Shown: positions 16,042 through 23,460 of the stretch, one piece after another
Layout of the letters: each line of letters starts with the position of its first letter
How positions within the stretch are numbered: the stretch's first letter is position 1
Assembly (NCBI RefSeq): GCF_010548525.1
Contig: NZ_JAAGMG010000383.1
Location: 1 to 37,251 of the forward strand
DNA: 37,251 bases
Direction: 5' to 3'
DNA from: Streptomyces sp. SID14478
Lineage (GTDB): Bacteria > Actinomycetota > Actinomycetes > Streptomycetales > Streptomycetaceae
The notes under the pieces: generated by a model
Databases searched by the model: none
Seen by the model: the letters and a program-made list of their open reading frames with translations, nothing else
What the model was told of the DNA's origin: nothing
Position numbers and translations under genes: made by a program

Positions 16042-17161
16042 CCTCAACCCCATGAACGGTGCCTCGTTCGCGCAGAACGCCCGCCCCTTCCTATACGGCG
16101 GCGAGGAGGAGGCCGTACAGGCTGTCCTGGCCAGTGGCCAGTACGGCCACGGCGAGGTGACCGAGCGCTTCGAGCGGGCCGTCGCCGACTTCCTCGGCGT
16201 CGACGATGTCGTCGCCGTCGCCTCGGGCACCGTGGCCCTCCACCTCGCCCTGGCCGTTGCCGGCATCGGTCCGGGCGATGAGGTGATCGTGCCGTCCATG
16301 ACGTTCTGTGCGAGCGTGCAGGCGATCTGCGCGACCGGAGCGACACCGCGGTTCGCCGAGGTGAACGCCGGCAGCCTGTGCGCGGGGCCCGAGGAGATCT
16401 CCGACGCGCTCACGCCCGCCACCCGGGCGGTGGTGCCGGTGCTCTACGGCGGCCGGGCCGTCGATCTCACACCGCTCCGCGACGAACTCGGCGCGCGGAG
16501 CATCGTCCTGGTCGAGGACGCGGCACACGCCTTCGGCTCCCGCACCCACGGCCGCTATGTGGGGGCGACGGGACAGCTGACGTGCTTCAGCTTCGGCCCC
16601 ATCAAGAACCTCACCTGCGGGCAAGGGGGAGCGATCGTGCCCCGCAGCGCACAGGAAGCAGAACAGGTGCGCCGGATGCGGCTGTTGGGGATGACCGAGT
16701 CCCCGGACGAACGTGCCCGCAGCGTTTCCTACACCGTCTCCGGCCCTGGCCTGCGCGCCCACCTCTCCCAGCTGAACGCCGCGATCGGCCTGGCCCAACT
16801 ACCGCACTTCCCCCAGATGGCAACCGCGCGCCGCACCCTGTGGTGTCACTACGCGCAGGCCCTCGACGGCGTGCCCGGCATCGAGGTGGTCGACGTCCAG
16901 GTCGGCGCGTCCGTCCCGTCCCTGTTCGCCGTCCAAGTCCCCTACCGCGAGCACGTGTTCACCGCGCTGCGCGACAACGGTATCGGGGTGGGCACCCACT
17001 ACCCGCCCAACCACCTCCAGCCCGCCTTCGCCCGTTGGCGCCGGCCGCTGCCTGTCACCGAACGGATCGGCAAGCGCATCCTCACCCTGCCGTTCCACCC
17101 GAAGATGACCGGGCACGACGTCGAAACCGTCGCCGAAGCTGTGCGCGGAGCACTGCGGTGA
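16034..17161 (+). CDS. DegT/DnrJ/EryC1/StrS-type sugar aminotransferase
   Basis: This 375-residue PLP enzyme has VEDAAHAFGS (Asp binding the pyridine nitrogen, about 160-170) and FGPIKNLTCGQGGA (Schiff-base Lys, about 185-198). It should add an amino group to a keto-deoxy-sugar at C3 or C4. The position cannot be read directly, but VioA/DesI-type C4 enzymes and FdtB-type C3 enzymes share this fold. GAGGAG at 16021-16026 lies seven bases before the GTG at 16034, giving an overlap with the upstream gene. Its stop overlaps the formyltransferase GTG (GTGA). Confidence 0.92.
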   Translation: MPDLNPMNGASFAQNARPFLYGGEEEAVQAVLASGQYGHGEVTERFERAVADFLGVDDVVAVASGTVALHLALAVAGIGPGDEVIVPSMTFCASVQAICATGATPRFAEVNAGSLCAGPEEISDALTPATRAVVPVLYGGRAVDLTPLRDELGARSIVLVEDAAHAFGSRTHGRYVGATGQLTCFSFGPIKNLTCGQGGAIVPRSAQEAEQVRRMRLLGMTESPDERARSVSYTVSGPGLRAHLSQLNAAIGLAQLPHFPQMATARRTLWCHYAQALDGVPGIEVVDVQVGASVPSLFAVQVPYREHVFTALRDNGIGVGTHYPPNHLQPAFARWRRPLPVTERIGKRILTLPFHPKMTGHDVETVAEAVRGALR

Positions 17162-17802
17162 GGCGCGCCGCCGTCCTGGGCAAGGGCGCGCTCGCGGCCT
17201 ACGCCTGCGACCTCCTCGCCCTGCTGCCCGGAACCGTCCTGGACACCGTCGTGCCCAACGCGCCCGAACCCGACTGGGATCTGCGCCTGTCCGAGCACAC
17301 GGCCACGCACCATCCCGACACCCGGCTCATCGCCTCCGGTAACTGGCGCGACCTGGAACCTGGGCGGTGTGACCTCGTCGTCAGCGTCCTATACGACCGG
17401 ATCATCGGAGCCAGCCTGATCGACACCACCACGCTGATCGTCAACTGCCACCCTGGCCGGCTGCCCCAGTACCGCGGGACGCGACCGGTCAACTGGGCGC
17501 TGCGCAACGGCGAGCACCTGCACGGCGCCACCCTCCACGTGATCGACCCGGGCGTCGACACCGGCCCGATCCTCGGCGAAGTCACCTTCTCCATCTGGCC
17601 GGCCATCGACGAGGTCCGCGATGTGTGGGAGCGCACGATGCGTCACGCCCGGCTGCTCCTGGCCGACACCCTGCCGCGCCTGGACCAGATCACGCCCCGA
17701 CGCCAGGACGAGACCCAGGCAGTCACCCACCACAGCCGGGACAACGACCGTCTCGGCGAGCGCAGCGACTGGACCCGGGCCGACTCCACCCACAGGCGGT
17801 GA
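17158..17802 (+). CDS. Sugar N-formyltransferase (formyl-tetrahydrofolate dependent)
   Basis: This 214-residue protein has the formyltransferase core VNCHPGRLPQYRGTRPVNWA (about 97-116), holding the catalytic Asn and His, and VIDPGVDTGPIL (about 130-141), holding the catalytic Asp. It is shorter than methionyl-tRNA formyltransferase and lacks a C-terminal tRNA-binding domain. In this operon it most likely formylates the amino group made by the aminotransferase, as VioF- and FdtF-like enzymes do on dTDP-amino-dideoxyhexoses. The GTG start overlaps the previous stop (GTGA). The last ~30 residues are charged and probably disordered. Confidence 0.85.
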   Translation: MRRAAVLGKGALAAYACDLLALLPGTVLDTVVPNAPEPDWDLRLSEHTATHHPDTRLIASGNWRDLEPGRCDLVVSVLYDRIIGASLIDTTTLIVNCHPGRLPQYRGTRPVNWALRNGEHLHGATLHVIDPGVDTGPILGEVTFSIWPAIDEVRDVWERTMRHARLLLADTLPRLDQITPRRQDETQAVTHHSRDNDRLGERSDWTRADSTHRR

Positions 17803-17813
17803 CCCGCTGAGCT

Positions 17814-18989
17814 CTATGAGGCCGAACGCGCGGCCTCCAACAGGAGGTCGACAAGCCGTTCCGCCGCGTCAGGCCGCCCGTGCCTGCGGGCGGCCTGCGC
17901 CATGTCCGCCCGCCGTGCCGGATCGGTCAGCAACGGCCCCAGGGCGTCCTGCAGCCGCTGTGCAGTGACCTCTCCTTCCAAGGCAACCGCGGCGCGCGCC
18001 TGCTCCAACTGCCGCGCGTTGTGAGCCTGTTCGTTGCCCGCGGACGTGGCCAGCGGAATGAACACCGCGGGCTTGCCCAGGGCGGTGAGCTCGGCGAGCG
18101 TTCCCGCGCCGCTGCGGGAGACCACGACATCCGCCAGCGCCAGGAGATCCGGCAACTCCGGCCCGACGAATCCGGTCAGGTAGTACCGCCCGGCACGTTC
18201 AGCCGGCAGGGAGGCCGCTGCGCCGCGCAGTACGTCGACATGGGCCGGACCGCACTGATGGACCACGTTCGCCCGCTCCAGGAGCCACGGCAAGGCGTCG
18301 GCGACCACCGTGTTGATCTGCTGCGCGCCCTGGGCGCCGCCGGTCACATAGAGGGTGGGCAGGCGGCGGTCGAAGCCGTTCAGCCCCAGGGCGGCGACGG
18401 CCTTGTCGGCAACTCCCGTGAGGACTTCCGGGCGTACCGGATTACCGGTGACCACTGCGGCCCCGCGCACCGTCTCCGGCAGCAGCGGGAGCGACGACTC
18501 GGACGAGACGGCGATGCGGGTCGCTGAGCCCGCCAGTTTCCGGTTCGCCAGTCCCAGCCGCACGGTCTGCTCGTGCAGCACGAGCGGGCGCCGGCACAGG
18601 CGGGCGGCGAGGCCGGCGGGTACGGCGACGTACCCGCCCGTGGCCAGGACCACGTCCGGTGCGAACTCGGCGATCTTTGCGCGGGCTTGGGCGACGCCGA
18701 GCGGGACGCGGGCCATGTCCTTGACGTTTGCAGGTCCGAGCATCTTCAGTGGGTTCGCCGAGCGGCGGATCTTGCCCGTGGCGACCGTGGTAAATGCAAT
18801 GCCTTCGGCTGGGGCGACGCGAGCCTCCAGTCCCTCAGCGGTGCCGATCCACAGGGCGTCCAGCCCGCGCCCCTGCCCGGCGAGTCGTCCGCGCAGGGTG
18901 CGGACTGCAGTGAGCGCCGGGTAGGTATGCCCCCCTGTGCCGCCACCGGTGACAACGAGGCGGAACGGTGCACTGGTGCCGTTGGTCAC
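17814..18989 (-). CDS. MurG-like GT28 glycosyltransferase (non-canonical paralogue)
   Basis: This 391-residue GT-B glycosyltransferase has GGGTGGHTYPALTA (about 12-25), VLATGGYVAVPAG, LYVTGGAQGAQQIN (about 204-217), FVGPELPDLLALADVVVSRS and AGTLAELTALGKPAVFIPL (about 288-306), so all the main MurG blocks are present. Housekeeping MurG normally has HEQN in the acceptor region. Here it is LHEQTVRLGLANR (about 128-140), with Thr for Asn. The GTG at 18989 has GGAAG four bases upstream. It converges on the formyltransferase gene with an 11-base gap. A specialised transferase for the formylated sugar, or for a lipid-linked acceptor, is more likely than the essential cell-wall enzyme. Confidence 0.88.
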   Translation of the reverse strand: MTNGTSAPFRLVVTGGGTGGHTYPALTAVRTLRGRLAGQGRGLDALWIGTAEGLEARVAPAEGIAFTTVATGKIRRSANPLKMLGPANVKDMARVPLGVAQARAKIAEFAPDVVLATGGYVAVPAGLAARLCRRPLVLHEQTVRLGLANRKLAGSATRIAVSSESSLPLLPETVRGAAVVTGNPVRPEVLTGVADKAVAALGLNGFDRRLPTLYVTGGAQGAQQINTVVADALPWLLERANVVHQCGPAHVDVLRGAAASLPAERAGRYYLTGFVGPELPDLLALADVVVSRSGAGTLAELTALGKPAVFIPLATSAGNEQAHNARQLEQARAAVALEGEVTAQRLQDALGPLLTDPARRADMAQAARRHGRPDAAERLVDLLLEAARSAS

Positions 18990-19219
18990 GTGACTTCCAA
19001 TCGGGCTGAGGGGAAAGGGATCGCACGATCGTGGGCTGAACTTCCGCCCGAACAGCGTGGTCTGCTGTGAGTAGCCTTCCACAACTCACGCAGTCCGCTC
19101 GTGCATGGGGCGAGGCACCCATCACCGCTACGCCCGGTGGACCGCTATCGCGGGCGGTGCACAACGCCGTCTCGCGAGTCCCGTCTGCCGCGCGCCGCAG
19201 ATAGTAGGGCTCGAGGCCG

Positions 19220-19837
19220 GGTGGTACCCCCCTGGACCTTGCGGGACGTAGGGCGCCTGGACGCGGTCATGGCCGAGGTGGACCCGGACATCGTCATCAA
19301 CGGCTCGAGTGGCGGGCCCGACTGGGCGATCACAGCAACGGGCCTATCCACCTCGCGATGCTCGCTGAGAGGCGCGGAGCCCGCATGGTCCAGATGTCCT
19401 CGGACGCAGTGTCTCCGGCGCCACAGTCCATTACGACGAGTCCGCCTTACCCGACTCGATCGCGCCGTACGGCGCGGCCAAGGCCGGCTACGGCGACCGG
19501 GGTGCTCGGAGTGGACCCGAACGCCGTCGTCGCCCGCCCCGCGCTCATCATCGGCTACGGGCTGTCCCCGCACGAACGCTCTCTGGCACCGCTGACGGCT
19601 GCCTGTTCAGCGACGACGTCCGCTGCCCGGTGCACGTCGTGGACCTGGCTGGGAAACGATGCGGGGGGGCATCCACCACCTCGCGGGGGCCGACGCCATG
19701 AGCCACGAACTCGAAGTCGTCATCACCCGGCGTGACGGTTCGCCCCTGCCCGCATCCTCGTGGGCCCGCGGGCGCGAAGCACCCTGCGAGGTGCGCCTCA
19801 GCACCCGAGCTCACCCCAGCCCCAGGCAAAAAAACTA
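19220..19837 (+). pseudogene. Decayed RmlD-like NAD(P)-dependent sugar reductase
   Basis: Family-like pieces occur in order but in different frames. LDAVMAEVDPDIVINGSSGG (about 19255-19320) is first. Next comes GPIHLAMLAERRGARMVQMS with SSDAV (about 19340-19410). After one lost base come SGATVHYDESALPDSIAPYG and AAKAGYGD (about 19410-19498). VLGVDPNAVVARPALIIGYG (19502-19561) is next, and the C-terminal block VHHLAGADAM...PCEVRLSTRA ends at a TAA at 19835-19837. This order matches dTDP-4-dehydrorhamnose reductase-like proteins. No start with its Rossmann GxxGxxG was found. At least three frame breaks make it non-functional. It may once have belonged with the adjacent sugar genes. Confidence 0.8.
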
Positions 19838-19896
19838 ACCTCTGCGTTCGACGGCGCGGCAGGCAATTGCCCGTCTGCGCGCACTGCCCCCTCGGT

Positions 19897-19915
19897 TGGT
19901 ACCTAGTAGGTACCA
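19897..19915. promoter_or_regulatory. Palindromic operator of the toxin-antitoxin pair
   Basis: TGGTACC (19897-19903) and GGTACCA (19909-19915) are perfect inverted arms around TAGTA, ending one base before the ATG at 19917. Antitoxins of the RHH type usually repress their own operon by binding such a site. The closeness to the start suggests a very short leader or leaderless mRNA. Confidence 0.7.
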
Positions 19916-19916
19916 T

Positions 19917-20162
19917 ATGGGTATGCCGTCATTGAATGTGTCGTTCACCGACGAGGAACTCGAAGACGTCCGCGCGGCCGCCACCGCGGAGGGCAAGAGC
20001 CTCAAGCAGTACCTGCACGACCTCGGCGTGCGCGAGATGGCACGCAAGCGATTCGTCGCCGGCGCGGCCGAACGCTACGAGTCGCTGCGCGGCGAGTTCG
20101 ATGAGGCATTCCCCGACGAGGTTCCGGCCGCCGGCCGCAGGACGGGAGCGAATGCCGCCTGA
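19917..20162 (+). CDS. RHH-like antitoxin of a toxin-antitoxin pair
   Basis: This 81-residue protein has an N-terminal strand-helix-helix (SLNVSFTDEELEDVRAAATA, about 4-23) of ribbon-helix-helix type. A helical, acidic C-terminal tail (about 45-75) probably binds and masks the toxin. The ATG at 19917 directly follows a palindrome, and a second ATG two codons on is possible. The stop shares one base with the toxin ATG (TGATG), the usual coupling in such pairs. Confidence 0.78.
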   Translation: MGMPSLNVSFTDEELEDVRAAATAEGKSLKQYLHDLGVREMARKRFVAGAAERYESLRGEFDEAFPDEVPAAGRRTGANAA

Positions 20163-20536
20163 TGGTCCTCTACATCGACGTGCCCTGGCTCCTGGACGTC
20201 CAGGAGCGGGCCACATCCGAGGACCTGGCGATCGCGGACTACTCCGCTCTGGTCGCGGCCGTGGCCCGTCACAAGACGCGCATGCCGACGCTGGAAACCT
20301 CCGACCCGGACGCCGCCTGGCGGGCGGCCGCCCTGCTGCACACGATCGCCCGGCTGGAGCCGCTGCCGTTTCGCAACTCGCTGTTCGCGGCCGCCATCGC
20401 CACCCAGTACCTGCACGACTCCGGTGAGGGCGTCGACCCGCCGTACGGGGCCCTGCCCAACTTGGTCCGTAAGGTGCGCGACGAGCGGGTGAGTGTCTAC
20501 GCGGTTGCCGAGCAGTTGCGAGTCTGGCGGGTCTAG
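20162..20536 (+). CDS. Fic/Doc-like toxin with degenerate active-site motif
   Basis: This 124-residue all-helical protein is of the type annotated in Streptomyces as the toxin component of Fic-family toxin-antitoxin systems (start MVLYIDVPWLLDVQE; DYSALVAAVARH; DAAWRAAALLHTIARL). Doc has H-x-F-x(2)-G-N-K-R at the active site. The corresponding stretch here is LEPLPFRNSLFAAAIA (about 66-81), without the catalytic His or the GNKR anion loop. AMP/phosphate transfer of the Doc kind is therefore doubtful. The stop codon TAG (20534-20536) lies in the CTAG target of the following IS, so the ORF is only just intact. Confidence 0.72.
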   Translation: MVLYIDVPWLLDVQERATSEDLAIADYSALVAAVARHKTRMPTLETSDPDAAWRAAALLHTIARLEPLPFRNSLFAAAIATQYLHDSGEGVDPPYGALPNLVRKVRDERVSVYAVAEQLRVWRV

Positions 20537-20573
20537 AGCGTGTCTCTTTGATGGGTTGGTCAGTTGATCGGAT

Positions 20574-21433
20574 GTGCCCGTCCGGTTAGTGATCACTGAT
20601 GCGATGTGGGACCAGATCAAGCCGCTGATGCCAGCCGATCCGGTCCGTGGACGACGGTGGGCCAACCACCGCCGCACCTTGGAAGCCATCGCGTGGAAGT
20701 ACCGCACCTGCTCACCCTGGCGCGACCTGTCAAGAGAGCTCGGGCCATTTCAGACCGCCCACAAACGCCTGATCAGGTGGGCCGTGGACGGCACATGGGA
20801 ACGGGTCCTCGCTGCGGTCCTTGCAGTGGCGGATGCCGATGACGATGTGGGGTGGACAGTCTCGGTCGACTCCATCGTCTGCCGGGCTCACCAGCATTCG
20901 GCCGGAGCCAGGAAAAAGGGGCTTCCGATCCGTCCGAGCCCGAGGACCACGCACTCGGACGCTCCCGTGGTGGCCTGAGCACGAAGGTCCACTTGGCCAG
21001 TGACAGTCGGGCACGACCTCTGTCCATCCACATCACCGCGGGCCAGGCCGGCGATGCTCCGGCCTTCGAGGCGGTCGTGGCCGGACTCCGGATCCCGCGG
21101 AGCGGACTCGGCAGGCCAAGAACCCGCCCTGCGGTCGTCCTTGCGGATCGCGCCTACTCCTCGCGCACAATCCGCGGGCACCTCCGCCGACGCGGCATCC
21201 GTGCGGTCATCCCGCAGCCCGCCGACCAGATCGGCCACCGCCTGGGGCGAGGCCGCGCCGGAGGCGGGCCGCCCGGCTTCGACATCGAGACATACAAGGT
21301 GCGCAATACCGTCGAGCGGTGCATCGCCCGACTCAAGCAGTGGCGCGGCCTCGCCATGCGGACGGACAAGCTCGCCATCGCCTACCAAGCCGCACTGCAC
21401 CTTGCTGCCATCCTCATCTGGACCCGGCGTTGA
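20574..21433 (+). CDS. IS5-family transposase, two frames joined by -1 frameshifting
   Basis: Frame 1 starts with a GTG at 20574 and carries the N-terminal domain (DAMWDQIKPLMP; WKYRTCSPWRDL) and the first catalytic Asp (TVSVDSIVCRAHQHSAG). The second frame, -1 relative to it, continues from about 20911 with GLSTKVHLASD, VVLADRAYSS (second Asp) and NTVERCIARLKQWRGLAMR (Glu of DDE). The overlap contains GGAAAAAGGGG at 20911-20921, a slippery run suited to programmed -1 frameshifting, as in other IS427-group elements. No other damage is visible, so the element could be active. Confidence 0.88.
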
Positions 21434-21454
21434 GCAGGGCACCCTATGGATTCG

Positions 21455-21751
21455 TCAGGCCGGCCCATGCACGACGAGCCGGTTCTGCTCCCCGTCAAAG
21501 ATGCCGGCCAGGAGTTCGGCCTCCCGCAGGGTCCCGCCGAAGAGCCCCCGCCGGTCGACGTGCACGATCAGAACGTCATGGCTGTCGATCACCTCAGAGA
21601 TACCCCGGGTCTCGATCGTGTCCGACCATGCGTCCAGGTTCCGGCCGAACCACTCCGGCAACCCGCACGGCTCGCTCACCGCGTCCCAGAAATCGTTGAG
21701 CGTCTCGATCGGCCGACCGCGCAGGTCAACGACCAGCTCGCTATCCGTCAT
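21455..21751 (-). CDS. Barstar-family protein (ribonuclease inhibitor-like) carried by the IS
   Basis: This 98-residue protein follows the barstar pattern: an initial strand (ELVVDLRGRPIETLNDFWDA), CGLPEWFGRNLDAWSDTI (about 29-46; the G-x-N-x-D-A-x-x-D signature of the barnase-binding face), and HDVLIVHVDRR (about 59-69). Barstars inhibit barnase-like RNases by direct binding. No barnase-like partner is seen in the window. The gene lies inside the IS ends, convergent with the transposase (21-base gap). The ribosome site is weak, and the frame is intact. Confidence 0.8.
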   Translation of the reverse strand: MTDSELVVDLRGRPIETLNDFWDAVSEPCGLPEWFGRNLDAWSDTIETRGISEVIDSHDVLIVHVDRRGLFGGTLREAELLAGIFDGEQNRLVVHGPA

Positions 21752-21807
21752 CCCAGCAGACTAGCCAGCCCCCACCACGAGGCACCCACCGGTCAAAGAG
21801 ACAGGCC

Positions 21808-22024
21808 CTAGGAGGATGTCAGGGATTGCTTGCAGTGGACGACCGTGGCGTGGCCGCGGGCCACTGTGCGCATGATGCCGTCGTCTTCGCCATAGGGCTC
21901 GCTGGCCGATAGCGGGTCCTGCAGAGCATCGACGAGGCACACGGCGATATCTCCGGCGCGCGTTTTCGTTGAGCTGCTTGTAGATGTCGTACTGGTGGAG
22001 CGGGAACCGCAGCCGGAAGGTCAC
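21808..22024 (-). pseudogene. Short frame-broken gene ending at the IS junction
   Basis: From a GTG at 22024 the start reads TFRLRFPLHQYDIYKQLNEN. One base out of frame at about 21960 it continues RAGDIAVCLVDALQDPLSAS and then EDDGIMRTVARGHATVVHCK, ending at a TAG (21810-21808) inside the CTAG next to the IS. The two halves make a natural small protein only if one base is removed near 21960. Family not recognised. Confidence 0.45.
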
Positions 22025-22177
22025 GCAGCGCCTCGGCGGTGCCCGGCGTCCCGCACGATGTCACCGGTCAGGTCGGCCGCGTCCCACCCGATCGGGTGGA
22101 GCACAGATGCGGGTTGATGCGTCTGGGTACAGTGCCACCTCGAGGCATGAGGAACACGAGGGGGAAACGCCAGTTGA

Positions 22178-23174
22178 GTGACAGGTGGGCGCGCGCTGGG
22201 TGAGCTGCATGCTCAGGTAGAGGCAGCCCGCGCTGCCGAGGCGCGCCTTGCCGAGCACGACGCCGACGAACAGGCGCGCGGTGACACGGACTTCCAGCGG
22301 CGCAGTACGGCGATTGCCGTGCTCTACGCCTGCCGGGCTGATGTCGTTCGCGGCGCAACCGCCCCCCCTGCGCGTACACGTTCGCGGGAGTGTGCCGCCG
22401 GCACGGCTGCCCCGCGCCCGGATCTGGCCGCGCTGGTGGCGTGACGGGTGGCAGGAGCACACCCTGCGCCGTCAGGGCGGGGTATGGCGCGCGATCCCGG
22501 ACGCCGACCCGCTGCGCCGGCACGACGACGCTCACTGCGCTCTCGAAGCCGAGGTGGTGGCGCAGTTGCGGAACCTTCAGGCCAGTCGGCATGCCCACCG
22601 GCACCGGGAGGACGTATACGAATTCTACGTCCCGGCGCCCAGCGGCGTGCTGGGCGAGAGCCAACCGGCACCGCCCCTGTTCGGTCTGCCTCAACAGCAC
22701 TGGATCAACAGGACGTTCCATCCGGCCGCCGGATACCGGATCCAGCCCGGGCGGCAGGCCGAGGTCCGCCAGATGCAGACTGACCGGGCCGCGGTCGGCG
22801 ACCGCGCCCTCGCCTACGGCGACGCCGCCCTCGCACTGCTGGAGCACCACCACGGCCCGGCCGCGGCCGTCCCCGGCATCATCGCCATCGTTTCCGCGAT
22901 CGCCGTGTTCAAGGCCCAGGTCCCGATTGTCGAGTACTTCTACGTGGGCGGGCCGATGGAACGGTACGAGCGTCAGTACGGCGACGGCTGCCTGGCCACC
23001 AGCCCGTACCGCATGGGCAAGATCCAGACTGTGGCCCAGGACGGCGAGCTCACCGTCCGCCCCATCGACGGGGGCGTCACCTTGCGGCTCGGTCCGGCGC
23101 GGCAGCACGGCACCGAACCGCTGCGCCCGCTGGACGCCGCCACCCGCACCGCACTCGACCGGCACGGTTGCTGA
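22178..23174 (+). pseudogene. Hypothetical gene split by an apparent frameshift at a C-run
   Basis: From a GTG at 22178 one frame reads as natural protein (ELHAQVEAARAAEARLAEHD; RRSTAIAVLYACRADVVRG), then ends at 22444. The +1 frame takes over with coding character from about 22365 (RLPRARIWPRWWRDGWQEHT) and runs to 23174, including a hydrophobic segment (AVPGIIAIVSAIAVFKAQVP) and YFYVGGPMERYERQYG. The switch coincides with a run of seven C's at about 22363-22369. Removing one C would join the halves into one ~330-residue protein. It could be a true mutation, a sequencing error, or two genes with the second lacking a clear start. Family not recognised. Confidence 0.6.
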
Positions 23175-23339
23175 CGTCGGGGCCGACAGGCCAGTGCGTC
23201 GAGCGGCACGAGCCCTGGCCCTTCACCAGTGAGCGGCCGCGGCGAACCTCGGACCGGGCGTCAGCAGTTCCACGATCACGTCGGGGAGCCCTTCACGACC
23301 GGGTGCAAGGGGCGGACGAGAAACGGGGCGACGGCCGGT

Positions 23340-23362
23340 CCCGCAGAGCGGGGCTCTGCGGG
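23340..23362. terminator. Perfect 10-bp hairpin between convergent genes
   Basis: CCCGCAGAGC (23340-23349) and GCTCTGCGGG (23353-23362) pair around a 3-base loop. It lies between the convergent genes ending at 23174 and 23461, where a bidirectional terminator is expected. Nothing else is seen in this 286-base gap. Confidence 0.72.
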
Positions 23363-23460
23363 GGAGGGGTGGTTAGTCCCTCGCGGCCGGCCGTCGTTGT
23401 GGCAGTCGGGCCGCCGGGGTGTTCGTCGTACCCCATCTCCCGTCTGCCACAGCTTTCAGG

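Larger units (their letters stand above)
20537..21807 (+). mobile_element. IS5-type insertion sequence carrying a barstar gene
   Basis: The terminal inverted repeats start at 20537 (AGCGTGTCTCTTTGATGGGT) and, reversed, at 21807 (GGCCTGTCTCTTTGACCGGT), with 16 of 20 positions identical. CTAG flanks both ends (20533-20536 and 21808-21811), read as a target duplication (4 bases, or TA if shorter). CTAG fits the YTAR target of IS5-type elements. Inside are a transposase in two overlapping frames and, convergent to it, a barstar-like gene. The 1271-bp length is ordinary, but about 370 bases after the transposase are taken up by the passenger. Confidence 0.88.
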
